A DNA stretch of 64,000 nt, taken from NCBI GenBank assembly GCA_027600665.1, contig JADGJL010000028.1:1-64000 (forward strand), read 5' to 3'. Source of the stretch: Irineochytrium annulatum (Eukaryota > Chytridiomycota > Chytridiomycetes > Chytridiales > Chytridiaceae). Made by a program: the position numbers and the translations under genes. The stretch's first letter is position 1. Every line of letters begins with the position of its first letter. Below the pieces are notes generated by a model. The model saw only the letters and a list, made by a program, of their open reading frames with translations. It was not told the DNA's origin and did no database searches. Of this stretch, positions 11,564-23,699 are shown piece by piece.

Positions 11564-14524
11564 CTAGTAAACGGGCTCAACGTCCGCGGAAGCATCGCGG
11601 AAGCTGACCCTGATAGGCTCGAAGGCTCCATCTTGCGCCGGCTTGAAGGAGTCCTCCCCGACGCAGCTCGAGAGCGCAAGGATTTTATAAAAAGCTTGGG
11701 CGGCCACGGCGGCTGAGGACTTGCGCGGGACGATTTCGGAGAAGGGGACTATAGGACGGAGAGGCGTCATGAGAAACGCGAGGAGAACAGGAGAAGTTCT
11801 GGGGAACGAGCGGAATGTGGAAGGAAGTTTTTACCCTCGTCCGAGTTGATCCGGATCATGATATCGCGGATGTATCTGTTTTAAAAGTGTTAGCGGGATT
11901 GTCGCTAAACATATGCGAAACACCTTACCGAACGAATGAATCATTTTCCTTCTGCGAGTCGATGGGCTGGGTCTCGATCTCGCCCTCCGAGAAGATGACG
12001 TTGCTGCCGACTATGCATGTGGCGACACGTTAAGCCCAATCACGAAGTCGCGAAGTAGCAGTCCACGTACACGAATTCGACTCGTCAAACTCAGGGGGCG
12101 CGTAATCATCCACCGGGAAACCGACCGACGGCGGACGTGCGGCCTCGTCCGAACCGAGATGCATAGGCTCGCTCTCGATTTTGTGGATGTCGACCGAATT
12201 TGAGCCTTTTCAGTGGACGTGTGAAAATCCACGTGGATAAGTGCAAAGGTCTCATTGTGCTTACGTGCGGCCGACCGAGCGGCGGCCGAGCGCGCGACCG
12301 AGTTCTGCTGGTCGGTCGTGTTGGTCCTATTCCAGGGAACGCTGTAGCTGCCGACTGACTCGGCGCGGCTGGCGGCAGCACGGCCGGCTTCGGGTGCGTC
12401 GACCTGCAAATTTGTCGAGAGAAAGTGTACGTCAACAAACAGTTCGCATAATGAGCGTGGCGGAGCAGGTGGTCGTTACATCGAACTCATTCTCGTTATA
12501 GTTGTTGCCGTAACTCTGTTCATAATTCAGGTTGTCATCTGCGAAAAAAAACGTCGTGAGCGTACGCGATATTGGGATGTTCTTACCGCCCCAGGACCCC
12601 TCGTTCGCGGTTCCCTTCGCCTTCTTCTCGTATGGCCTCCGCTTCTTGGGGGGCGGCGCCGCCGCCGATAAGAAGCCTGGAAGGGAGTGAATGTCGTAAT
12701 ATTGCGGAAGGCAGAAATACCGTCAGGAAACTCGTCGCGCCTCTCAAACGCAATTTGCATCAGCGCCACGAGTGTCGGGCACTCCATGAAGGTTGGGCCG
12801 TTCATATACTCCAAAGTCTTGCGCTTAAAGAGCTCGTTTCGAGCCTATATCCGCTTAAAACCTAGGACGTTGCTTGCGAGAAAAACCTTCTCAATGGCCG
12901 CTATTTCGGCGGTAAAGAGGTGGACGGTGCTGTAATTCTTCAGCTCTTTCATTTCAGCGCTGCAGTAGCTCCAAGTCAGAATATAGTCGCACTTCGAAGT
13001 CAACTTAGAAAGTTCGATCTATCCGCCGTCAGTATTCGATGCAGTGAACATCCATCTTTACCGAGCTATCGACAAAAGTTTTCTTGACGACCTTCCGCTT
13101 CTTCGCCGCCGGCTGCTCCCTCTTCTTCTCCCCGTCGTCATCCACCGGCTTCCTCCTTTTGGTTTTGACCCCATCGCGGACCGCTTCGTCCTGCCCTTGC
13201 TCCCGCTGAGCGTCATCGATCTCGACCTGGAAGTTGTTGTTCCCAACGCCGGCATCGCCGTTGTAAGCACCATCGAACATCATGTTGCCGCCGCCGAACT
13301 CGGGCTGGTCGCGGTCCTGGAAGCTAAGCATGATGTCTTCAAATCCGGCGTTCTGCTCGTTCAGGGGGTCGTCGAAGCCGAGCGGGTCGTCCATGTGGTT
13401 AAAGTCTACCCTGCGGAGACGTTTAGCTCAGGCGACCCAAGCGAAGATGAAAAGCAAATACAAACGTGTCACGCGCATAGCTCCTCTCGGCGTATGGTTG
13501 GCTTAGCGTGATGGACCTGTTGGACGCGACGTGCGACGCTCGCCCAGCGTTGTTCGAGACCGTCTCGGACTCAGCGTACGGGTTGAAGTCAAAGGACTCC
13601 GACGGAGCGTCGCGCACTTGATAAGAATTTGCGTTAGGCACGAAATTCCTGCGTTGGCTTACTGATGATCTGAGACTGCGACGACGTGGTCTGCGTGTGA
13701 GACGACACGTTGCTGCGGTTGACCGTCCATCCAAACTCAGCGTCCTTTATCGCATTTCAGTTCAGCGTTCGAAAAATAGGAGAGGACCTTGTCGGTTGAG
13801 AGCTTGAAATTCTCCTCTGGCCTCAGATTCCCTTCCTCCTCAGGAATCAAAGTGATGGTCGCAAAGCTAAGGTGAGTTAGTACACATTGACGTTAAAGGA
13901 CATCACTTGGCCTCGGCCGTCGCCATGCTGATGTCGCCACCAACAGACACCTCCGCGAAAGCCTTCTTCAGCCTCATGAATACCTTCACGTCCCGCTTTA
14001 GCTGTAGCGCCCACACGTTGTCCGTACCTGATTCACATCCGTGTACAAGAAACTAAGGGCGAGCAATTGCGTCAGCCGAAGAATGCAGCAAGGACAACGA
14101 CTAACTTGTATTGATTTCCCAGAACGCGGGAAACCCCAACCATCAGATTAGAGCTGCCTGGTTAAGACAAGTGTCTCACAGGAGCTCTACCTCAGTCGGA
14201 GGGCCAGCGGCTCGGGCGGCTCTGAGATGTACGCACTACGTTGGATGCATTAGCGTGGGAGAAGAAGCAAATGGAGGAGCCGCCGCCGACCGCGTGGAAA
14301 AAGGATGCATACCATGCCTTGACAACGTCCACGCCGTTCAATTCCTGGGTGCGATGATGGCGGAAGGATGATGCGTCAGGCCCGGGCTGACGTGGCACAG
14401 ACTGACTGACCTTCTTGCTGAGCTTTTTGATGGCGGATGCTTTGCTGCCGACGGTGGATGAGATCCAGATGACGCCGAGCGACGAGGCATCGCGCTTGGT
14501 GAGGAGGCTCGTTGAGTAGAACAT
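11564..14524 (-). CDS. REC8: REC8, meiotic alpha-kleisin subunit of cohesin
   Basis: REC8 replaces SCC1/RAD21 in meiotic cohesin, closing the SMC ring and being cut by separase at anaphase. The first exon begins MFYSTSLLTKRD, then LGVIWISSTVGSK and KKLSKK. Splicing the next exons gives ELNGVDVVKACAY, ISEPPEPLALRL, SSNLMVGVSRV and LGNQYKFLVHGCES (14050-14330). This is the Rad21/Rec8 N-terminal domain. The residues GVIW..TVGSK and PEPLALRLSSNLM resemble Rec8 more than Rad21. A variable middle (about 12000-13900) is acidic with Lys/Arg-rich patches (KTKRRK, KKRKVVKK). The last exon (11566-11770) carries a winged-helix-like end, KSSAAVAAQAFYKIL. The gene has many short introns, about ten by eye, so total length is uncertain. 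It is divergent from the WW-domain gene. The family is secure from the N-terminus; REC8 over RAD21 is likely. Confidence 0.85.
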
Positions 14525-15068
14525 CGATGTCGAACGAGATTCACAGAAATTTATTCTGAATTCGTTCCTTGCAATCCCGTCCTCCAGAACATTGCCGGGC
14601 ATTGGGCGGGCATCGGTGCGAGCTTCCCAGCTGACATGTGTGGACTCGACGAGGAATTTGGGAGCGCGTCGAGAAGTCGTGAAGGTTGAAGGATCTGCAA
14701 GGGGCACGGGTGACCTCGCAACTTTGACGTTCGACCTCATCAAGGTCCAATGCCGGCCAGGGTCCTCCAAGAGGGCACCCCAGGTGAGGATTCGGCAACG
14801 GGACCGTCGAAGACCAGATGGAAGAGAGGAATTGTGAGCAGAGAGGACATGGCGGCAAGCTTGCCAGTCGTTGAGTCAGGCCTTGCGACTTCGCTTGGGG
14901 ACCGGCTTGATAGCGGAGCCGGACTTTGATTAAGGGACAGACCTGAACTGCTTCAGGAATCTCGCTTTTGTGGCATGGAGAATATGATGGAGGATCGATT
15001 CCCGGAGAGTCGTGTTAAACGTTACCAATACTGTCCCAGGTATTCCTCCCCACAACAAGCCATCGAGC
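14525..15068. other. Divergent intergenic region between REC8 and the WW-domain gene
   Basis: About 540 bases between two divergent start codons. No conserved reading frame is visible. The likely content is the promoters of both genes. Confidence 0.45.
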
Positions 15069-16105
15069 ATGGACGAAGATGACATGCCCCGCGCCGGTCG
15101 CGTGGCGCCCTTCGCCTCGTCAAAGCATCCCGACAACCCCTTACTAGGTCCCACTCCAGGTAATTCCTCTCTTCAAATTTCCCCAGTTACGCACCTCGTA
15201 ACGTTCGCCGTTGTAGATTTCACCGACGCAATTAAAAGCGAAATGTCTTTCCTCGAACGCATCCGCACGATCGAGCGGTGCAGGCCTATGCTGCCGCCCA
15301 TCAAACTCGCCGAACCTGATAGGGTCAACACGCTCAGCCGAAGCCACTCGAACGAGAACCACAGGGACGGCGTAACCGAGCACTCGTTGTCGAGCCAGAT
15401 CATGGAGAGGAGGGGAGGGAGCATGGCGAGCACGTCCATGTCCTCAATGACGACCGGTGGGGGCGTGTCGGGATACGGGGATAAGATGCACCCGCTAAGA
15501 CAGAGCGGCGGTGGTGGTGGCGGTGGCGGCGGTGGCGCGGCGCAGGAGGTGCAGATCAAGAACGCGATCGCGATGGCGATGAAGAGGCTGAAGTCCGAGT
15601 CGGCGTCGGTATCCCTTAACGGTAAACAACATCATGCGTGCTCTCTTCTATTCCTTTGCTAACATTAAAACGGTTTTACATAGGTGGCGACACGCTCGAC
15701 CAGCTCACCCCGAAACCTATCGCCCGCACCACCAGCACCACCGACAACAGCAACCATGGCGGCGGGGCCCTGCCCGACGGCTGGATAGAAGCTCAAACGA
15801 AAGACGGCCGATCGTACTTCATCGACCACGTCTCTCGCACCACGACCTGGACCGACCCGCGTACTGTGCCCGTCAACGGCCGATATCGCGTGAAGGACCA
15901 GGCAGGGCTGCCTCAGGAGATGATCGTAACGGGGCGGACGCAGACGCACATGACTGTCGTGCCTGGCGGGAGTTTCAACGCGCAGCAAAGCCACGCGCTT
16001 AGGAACAACAACAACGGGGGCAGCGCCGAGGTGGCGGATTTTTTTGCGGACCCGAGGAAGAAGGCAGAGGAGAGAATGATGAAGAAGCTTCAGCTGATGA
16101 AGTAG
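15069..16105 (+). CDS. WW-domain protein
   Basis: Likely a protein-interaction adaptor that binds proline-rich ligands; no partner can be named. The start is [12 protein letters not shown] at 15069. Exon 1 ends near 15161 and joins at a Gly/Asp codon to [18 protein letters not shown] at about 15218. A second intron (about 15622-15684) precedes the WW domain. The WW signature is [19 protein letters not shown] then TTTWTDPRT, with both tryptophans and the central aromatic pair (15775-15865). Upstream are a Ser/Met/Gly-rich segment and a run of about ten glycines (15508-15540). The C-terminus is basic and may be helical ([15 protein letters not shown]). Length is about 300 residues. No catalytic domain is present, so this is not a HECT ligase or prolyl isomerase. 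Confidence 0.8.
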
Positions 16106-16698
16106 TAGGCTTATGCATTTTTACGGCCTTACAATATAGTATACAATGGGAACTGAACATTTTGGACGAGACAATTCTGCCAGCCAGGACGCGAATACGT
16201 CTGCACGTTTCTTACCATATATGTGGATTCCAAAAGCACCGCGGAGTAGGAGAGACGGCATCACAAATCAGAAAGAATCATATTATTAAATTAGCAGGTT
16301 TCGGCAAGCGGACGGATAAATCGACACAATAGAACTTTAACATGAAAGGGACCTTAGATTAAAATACTAAAAAAGGAGGTATTTCCATGATCGCAAGTGG
16401 AACACTTATGGGCAAGGATCGGGATCGTTGATGGAAACGACACAAAAAGCATACATGAAGAGTGGATAAAATGATGAAAAGACGGGGCCGATCTGATAGC
16501 TTACCAGAATTCGATGTTCGATTATAGCGAGAGAAACCAACAACATAAAAAAAATATAGAAGAACGGAGCACAAAGGCAGCAAGTGCATTGTAACCAGCA
16601 GGGGACGAAAAACGAGAGGTCAGGTTGACGAACGGATAAAAGGGAGGAATGCGTCAATCAAGCACGACGCCAGCCGAAGACACAAGCCGTCACGACAA
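16106..16698. other. AT-rich convergent intergenic region
   Basis: About 590 bases between the stop codons of the convergent WW-domain and CBS-domain genes. It is AT-rich with poly-A and poly-T tracts and likely holds both 3' UTRs. No supported gene. Confidence 0.5.
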
Positions 16699-19397
16699 TC
16701 ACGCCCTCTCACCCGAGCCCGGCAACTCCGCCAGGATCTCCACAATCTCCGCCATCGTCAGCGACGCGATGGGTCTCCCCTCCGCGTCGACGATCCAAGC
16801 CCTCTGCTGACCCGCCGTCACCATTTTCTCCACCACCGCACCGACCGTCATCCCCCTCGCCACCACCACGGGCCCCGCCGGCGCCCTGGCCGGATACAAA
16901 TCCTTCCCACCATCCGCACCCCACGCTTCCGACGCAATCGAAGCCGAAGACGACCCCACAGCAACATCAACAAATCCAACCATCCCCCTCATCCCTCCAG
17001 CGGCGCTGGGCACTCTCTTCCTGCTCCTCCTATCCTCCTCAACCCCCCAGCTCGGCGCGCCCCTCCACGCAATCCTCCGGAACTCCCCACACCCCAAGCC
17101 TAGCGAGACACCAGCCGCCAACCCTACCGCCAGATCCGAAACACCCAGCTGATCCACCAACCTGCCCTCATCATCCACACACCCAATCTCCGTGACGCCG
17201 CCACCCAGCATCGCCGCGACCGCGTCGGCCGCAGAGCAGGACACGGGCACCGTCAACCCGGACACGCTATCGGCGTGACCCCAATCCTCCGCGTCGCCGT
17301 CCGCCGCCACAACACCGCTGGCCCAGACGCCAACCTCGACGCCAAACACCTCGCGAAAACGGGACGCCTGGGAGGCGCAGAAGGCCACGAGGTCGCCGTG
17401 GTCGACCATTAGGCTGACGGCGAGCGCGACGCCACCGGGCAGGCTCGGGTCGCGATGGCTGCTGAGGAAGGCGCCGAGCGCTCCCAGGTGCGCCGGCGGC
17501 GGGGATGCCAGGCCCCGGAGAGAAGCCGTCAGCCCGCTGCTGGGGATCGGAGGTGTAGACGCACCGGACCCCGAGGACGCTGTGGATGGGAGGCGAGACG
17601 GTGCAATGCGTGTAATTGATGGTGCGATTAGAGACGATGTTGACGCGGTTGGGGAAGACTGTCGTGATGCGCTGTTGGGCGTAGACGTTCCGGGGAAAAG
17701 GTGTGACGCGGGCGCTTTGCGTGTTGACACGTTGGCGGCAATAGAGGTCGTGAGGCCTCCGACCACCGACGAGATAGGGACTGGTGACGCGGTGCCGGAC
17801 GCGGATGCCGAAGAGCGCAGGTGGGTGGCGTGGTGGTGCCGATGGGCTGCGGCGGCGGCGGCCGCGACAAGCCGCTCGTCGACGTATCGGCCCATTAGGC
17901 CCCGGTGGCGCTGCTCGACGATTAGGGACTCGACGGTCGGGGGGGAGAGGTACGGCCTCCTTCCCGCGTTCGATCGTCTCCTGACGGCCGGGGAGTGGCC
18001 CTGCAGGGCAGGCGAGCGCACGGGAGCGGCTGGTGAGGCCGGATGGTCGGGCAAACGGTCGCGGAGGAGGACCCAGTGCGAGCCGGATCGAAAGGCTGTA
18101 ACAAGATCCAGAAGAGCGACGTCGCCGTCTAGGATACGACGGGGAAGCAAGCGGCCTTCCGGGTCCTCATCGGTTGGGAAGGCGCGGGAGGCCGTGGGCT
18201 GGAGCGCCTCGGGTGACGAGCCGGGCAGGCGGTCGGGGAGGATCGGGTCGCGGAAGCTCGGCGCCACGAGCGAGACGGGAGTGCCGAGGATGTCGGTGTC
18301 TGAGAGCGTGTCTGTATCAACGCTTTCGGAGCGCTCGATGGCGTAACGGAGGATGTCGAGGATGTTAAGCATGCCTCTAAACTGCTCCTCCTCCATCAAC
18401 TCGTCGCTCTCCGGGCAGTATGCGCGTTCGATCGAGTGCAAAGAAACGGCTGTCACGTCGCGAGAGGCCATGACCTTCAATGCGTGGGAGACGGTTGAGT
18501 CGACGCTTATGGAGATGGCACGGCGGGGGCACTTGCTCCTGTCGGCGCTCTGGTGGCAGCTGTGGTTAATCATGGCGCGAATTGACGTCGTTCGCAGGAA
18601 AAAGGCGAATGAGCCAACGGGCGTGGCGGAGGTTGACCAGTAGGCGGCCGAGAAGGCGGCGGATGAGGAGAAGGGGTGGTGAATGTGGTGGTGGTACATG
18701 GGCAGCATGTGCGTCCTAGTGGGGATCGGCCGATGTGGCTGACGTTGCTGTTGATTTTGGTCGTTGTGCTGTTGATTCTGCTGCTGGTGCTGAAGGTAGT
18801 TGTGCGGAAGAAGGTGTTGATGCTGAAGAGAGCGTTCGCTGTGGTTTGTGGCCTTTGGTTGAGCCTGTGACAAGAAAGGGGTGTTCTCAGCTGGCGGTCG
18901 ACGATTACACGGCGTAATCCTCTCATCCAAATACTGACCATCGAGAAGGCAGCCATGATGCTCGTCGGCGACGGGCACGATCCCGCCATTGAGTTCCCGC
19001 ACGAGGTCGACCTCAGGGAGCCACCAACGGACACGTCGCTCGACTCTGGCGAGATCGGCGACCCGGGCGACGACGGCGGGGGTGTAACGGTGTTGAGCAG
19101 GTGATGGTGATGCCTGAGCGACGATACGACGTCCTCGTCGTGGATGCAGTTTTCGTTGGTGGATTCGACTTCGACTGGGCCTCCGCGGGCGGGCGCGCCG
19201 GGGTGCGATCCGCGCGGGACCCGAGGCTGGTCCACACCGGACGACCTCTTCACCGGCAGAGAGGGCTCGTCCTCGTCCATGAGGAGCACGTCGGCCGTAG
19301 TGCGCGCGGGGAGCGACGAGTCGTTGATGCCCTGCTGGTTCAGGTAGGCTTTGGCGCCAACAGTGGTCGGGAGCGTAGGAGCCACGTCGGCCGGCAT
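16699..19397 (-). CDS. Large CBS-domain protein with Gln/His-rich N-terminal region
   Basis: CBS domains usually bind adenine nucleotides and regulate a partner or attached domain; no enzyme domain is seen here. ATG 19397 (MPADVAPTLPTT) opens an acidic Ser/Pro-rich first exon ending near 18957 at a GTCAGT donor. The acceptor near 18873 joins to AQPKATNHSER, then a Gln/Asn/His-rich tract and a poly-His/Ala region. A first CBS-like unit lies near 18330-18520 (ISISVDSTVSHALKVM ... FRGMLNILDILRYAIE). The clearest CBS motif is at the C-terminus, VVVARGMTVGAVVEKM then AWIVDAEGRPIASLTMAEI (16720-16880). Weaker CBS-like sequence sits at 17130-17280 (SCSAADAVAAML ... EIGCVDDEGRLVDQL). Ser/Pro-rich disordered linkers separate them. 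About 870 residues in all. It could be SDS23-like or an SNF4-like scaffold, but neither is established. Confidence 0.8.
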
Positions 19398-20737
19398 TAT
19401 CACGGGAGTGATTCCCGTTGGGGTCGGGGGTGCGCGGAGGTTGAGCGTGCGCTCACGAGGGGGCCCAGTGCGTCACGCCTTCGTGAACAGCTGACACGAC
19501 TGGTCGGTATCGCGGGGACCTTCACGGGCGAGACAGGACCGGTGGCGCCGAGAGGTGTCGATGCGCCCGATCCTCAATCGGTCCGTCGGCGTTGAGCGCG
19601 TTCCGACGTCAATGCGATTGCAATAGGGCCTTATCCAGCCGGGAGGGGTCGGAAGCACGTTGAAAGGCGCGAAAAGGCACTTCGCGACCTGACAAGTCAG
19701 GAGACCAGCTGATTCGCGGTGCGACCATCGCGAAGTTAACGTCACGATTCTATCATTAGCACATTTACAGAGACTTCCGCGTGTTCTGCTGGGGAAATGC
19801 GAAAAATAGAAGCGTATATGCAAGTATTGGCAAACTATTTTATGCAGTATTCAATGGCTGCAAATCGGAGAAATGCTGCGTTGACGCATCCCTGTGTTAG
19901 TCCCCCCCAAAAAAAAATATCACACGTTCTCATCGTGTCACAAGCTGTTTCCGCCAGCAACGCATCCTGACGGTACTGGGCGATGGTCGAAGACAGTAAT
20001 ACTTTCGACACGGGCACCAAACGTGCAGTCAACTGACACTGCCGAAGACTTCCCAGCTTGTTTCTGGGCAGGAGTTCCTCAGGTATCGTCGAGCCAAGGT
20101 CAACGATTCTAAGGTCAATCTCGCACGATGAAGAAGAAAATCGCCAGACCATTTGCCCCCAAGCATCCACTCGTCGTTCAAATTCGATGAAGCGACTTCT
20201 TCCACTCCCCCATCCCATTTGTTGAAAAAACGCAATTTGATATCGTTGGAGATTGATGGAAGCTCTCCGCTCGTAGCGAATAATTTTGAAGAGTTCAAGA
20301 TAGAAACTGAATGGTTAGCTCCAGTTTGCTGGTGAGCAACGCCTTCCTGTGGCCAAATCGGTTTGTCATACTTCCCGCGAGGTATCATCAACATATATCC
20401 AACCGCACGCATGTGATAAAGGGTTCCGAGGCCATCGCTGGTCCGTTGGCAAATACACGCAGATAAATACGGCGGATGCATCTCTGCATCGCTTTGCTTT
20501 GGCCTGAAAGCAGTGGACGGCCCGACCTCGCATCATCGCGACCACCTCCGTTTAAGACGACCTCGGCAGCCCCTCCGCGCAGCGCGCGTCGCCTTCGGTG
20601 GCGTTCGGCTCAGCTGCTCCATGGTCGATGGCGTGAAGCCACGTAGCCAGCAGGCGCAAAATCAGAAATTGAGCGGAAGGCGCTCTTATTTCCTCTTGTC
20701 GTCGCATCGCGCGTCTCCATAGTCGATCACCGCCGGC
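19398..20737. other. Long divergent intergenic region upstream of the CBS-domain gene and VPS1
   Basis: About 1.3 kb between divergent start codons, the longest gene-poor stretch in the window. Composition shifts from GC-rich (19400-19600) to AT-richer (19700-20450) and back. The only notable frame is the minus-strand one at 20029-20481, listed separately. No repeat or RNA gene was seen. Confidence 0.4.
20029..20481 (-). CDS. Hypothetical 150-residue open reading frame
   Basis: A single-exon frame with a true ATG at 20481 and a stop at 20029. The translation has mixed, protein-like composition (for example KLRFFNKWDGGVEEVA and LNDEWMLGGKWSGDFL) but no recognised domain, signal peptide or membrane segment. 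It lies alone in the long gap between two divergent genes. A different minus-strand frame is also open over 19835-20218, which weakens the case. It may be chance, a lineage-specific gene, or an exon of something larger. Confidence 0.25.
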   Translation of the reverse strand: MHPPYLSACICQRTSDGLGTLYHMRAVGYMLMIPRGKYDKPIWPQEGVAHQQTGANHSVSILNSSKLFATSGELPSISNDIKLRFFNKWDGGVEEVASSNLNDEWMLGGKWSGDFLLHRARLTLESLTLARRYLRNSCPETSWEVFGSVS

Positions 20738-23699
20738 ATGGACGTCTCGCTCATCAAAACCATCAACAGGTGAACAGTCTCTTCGGAACTCCTCGCGATC
20801 CTCTCGTCAGATTCCCCTGGGGCGCTCAGTTGGATCAAGGAATTCCCGTCCCTTGAAGGACCTTTTGGCTCGTTCACCGTTCTCACCTGTTGTTCTCGCT
20901 GGTATGCAGGCTGCAGGACGCCTTTACGTCCGTCAATGTCGCGAATCCTATCGATCTGCCCCAGATCGTCGTCATTGGAAGCCAGGTGAGGGACTTTCTG
21001 ATACCCCCGTGATTGCATGCGAGGGATTGTTTATACTGAATGCATCCATTCGTCGCTATTCTCGTGTGCTTCCGGTTCCTTAGAGCAGTGGGAAATCCTC
21101 GGTCCTGGAAAACATTGTCGGCAAGGATTTCCTCCCGCGTGGTGAGTTGAGAGTTACCTGCTTTGTTACATCCGGAATGATCATTGACCTCCTCTCTTCT
21201 TCTCCTTTTATAATTGTTGTTCTGATTTGCCGCCACCTCGTCACCTCAATCTCTTCATTCCCGTTCACTACCATACCTTCAAAGGCTCCGGCATCGTAAC
21301 GCGGCGGCCCCTCGTCCTCCAGCTTATCAACCGCCCGAATTCGAAAGGCGAGACGGGCGGCGTCGCGGCTCCGGATCCGGCGGCGGGCGGCGCTCTCCCG
21401 AAAGCTCCCGCAACGCCATCGTCCCCGCCGCCCGCACGGAAGGCTGGGGAGGAGGAGGTTGAAGAATGGGGGGAGTTTCTCCACATTCCGGGCAAGAAGT
21501 TTACGGACTTCAACGAGATCAGAGAGGAGATTTCAAGGGAGACGGATTTGAAGGTCGGGAAGAATGCCGGAGTGTCGGCGCAGCCCATCAACTTGAGGAT
21601 CTACTCGCCGAATGTGTTGACGCTGACGATGGTGGATTTGCCCGGTTTGACTAAGGTTGGCCTTTCTATTTTTTGTAATATGGATGAGCGATGCTTACGA
21701 CGAAATGTTTACACTACAGGTGCCCGTCGGTGATCAGCCGAAAGACATTGAGAGGCAGATCAAGGACATGATCATGAAATTTATCACAAAGAACAACGCC
21801 ATTATTCTTGCAGTAACAGCCGCCAACACGGATTTGGCCAACTCGGACGGATTGAAGCTCGCCAGGGAGGTGGATCCAGAGGGTCTCCGCACCATCGGCG
21901 TGCTTACAAAGATCGACCTCATGGATCAGGGGACGGACGTCGTCGACATCTTGGCGGGAAGGATCATTCCCTTGAGATTAGGTTGGAATATTTGATTTGG
22001 CTCAAAGACTTACTCTATCCCCGCTTTGTAAGGCTACGTTCCTGTCGTCAACCGTGGTCAGAGGGATATTGACAACAAGAAGAAGATCAATGACGCTCTC
22101 GAGTCAGAGAAGAACTTCTTCGAGAACCATAGCTCCTACCGGTCCAAGGCGCAGTACTGCGGCACCCCGTTCCTTGCCAGGCGTCTGAGCATGGTACGTT
22201 ATAATGATTTAAATACATTAATCACAAGTGGCCTGACTTTGCACCCTCGTTTCGTAGATCCTAATGCACCATATTCGCAACACCTTACCAGAGATCAAGG
22301 CGAAGATCTCTCAAAGTCTGGCGAAGTACCAGATGGAGCTCCAGCAGCTCGGCGACCCTCTCGGCGACGACTCCAGCATTATGGTATATCTCATTTTCTT
22401 TTCAAACGGTGGTGCCTGACGGATACTGTAGCAAAATATGATTTTGAACGTCATCACGGAATTCACGAGCGAGTACCGCACGATTATTGACGGTACCTCG
22501 AACGACATCTCCAGCGACGAGCTCAGCGGCGGGGCTCGTATCAGCTTCGTCTTCCACGAGATCTTCGGCAGCGCTATCCGCTCGATGGACATTTTTGACC
22601 AAATTAAGGACGTCGACATCCGCACCATCGTGTACAACTCTTCGGTTTGTACTTCTTTGCTCCGCATTCTCCATCTTGCGCTGGCTAAACCGCTCTTGCA
22701 GGGTTCCTCCCCTGCGCTCTTCGTTGGAACGGCCGCCTTCGAGGTTCTTGTTAAGCAGCAGATCAAGCGGCTTGAAGACCCAAGTCTGAAGTGTGTTACG
22801 ATGGTGTACGACGAGCTTGTCCGGATTCTTAACAAGCTCCTCGGGAAAGCGGTCTTCAAGCGGTTTCCTGATTTGAGGGAGAAGTTTTACAACGTCGTTG
22901 TCGGCTTCTTTAAAAAGTCGGTCATTCCGACTAACAAGCTCTGCTCCGACCTTATCAAGTGAGTTTTGACATTAAATGTTGTGAATGCCATCGCTAAACG
23001 AGCGATAGCGCTGAGGCTGTTTACATTAATACCGGACACCCCGACTTCCTTTCCGGCCACAAGGTTGGTGATGATCTCGTTAATATTGGTATCTTGATAC
23101 CGATGGTACAAAAAGGCTCTCGCTGTCGTGAACGACCGCATCAACGCCTCAAAGCAATCCTCCATCCTCCCCACCACGACGGACCCTAAGAACCCAAAGT
23201 CTGCAAGCCCCTCGCTCCCAAACCGGGACCCTCAACTCGACTTCCTAAACCAGAATGATAACTCAGCTGGCTTCTTCGGGAGCTTTTTCGCGAAGAAGAA
23301 GAAGCCTGGGGTGCTTGAGAACGTAAGGACATTTCTTTACGTATTGATTTTAGACCTTAAGCCTGATTTTCTCTTCACTAGCCCCCCGCCGTCCTCAAGG
23401 CTAGCGGCACGCTTTCCGAGCGCGAATACATGGAAACGGAGGTGATCAAGCTCCTCCTCCTCTCGTACTTCAGCATCGTGAAGCGGACTGTTGCCGACCT
23501 GATACCGAAGGCCATCATGCTGAACCTCGTCGTGCACTCGCGGGACGAGCTCCAGAGGGAGCTGCTCGCCGAGCTGTACAAGAAGGAGATCTTCGACGAC
23601 ACCTTGAAGGAGAGTGATGTGACGGTCCAGAGGCGTAAAGAGTGCAAAAAGATGATCGAGGCGCTCAATAAAGCGGATGAGGCTGTTGGGGCTGTCTGA
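20738..23699 (+). CDS. VPS1: VPS1, dynamin-like GTPase
   Basis: Self-assembling GTPase for vacuolar protein sorting, endocytosis and peroxisome fission. The start is [10 protein letters not shown] at 20738, with a donor after 20769. Exon 2 reads [19 protein letters not shown], the VPS1-type opening. The P-loop is [19 protein letters not shown] (split by an intron near 20985-21085). Switch-region [12 protein letters not shown] begins near 21294, DLPGLTK is near 21640, and the nucleotide-base motif TKIDLMDQG is near 21907. The insert before [18 protein letters not shown] sequence is Ala/Pro-rich. The stalk and GED follow: [31 protein letters not shown], and a GED ending [16 protein letters not shown] at 23699. 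Similarity through the G domain and stalk ([33 protein letters not shown]) fits VPS1 better than DNM1. About 10 introns; about 700 residues. Confidence 0.94.

Noticed and set aside
15508..15540. GGT/GGC run as a possible G-quadruplex regulatory element
   Set aside because: It is in-frame coding for glycine, and GG dinucleotide runs separated by single bases do not make a strong quadruplex.
17582..18346. Plus-strand 254-codon frame, Arg/Gly/Asp-rich
   Set aside because: Antisense to the CBS-domain gene, with biased composition typical of opposite-strand shadows.
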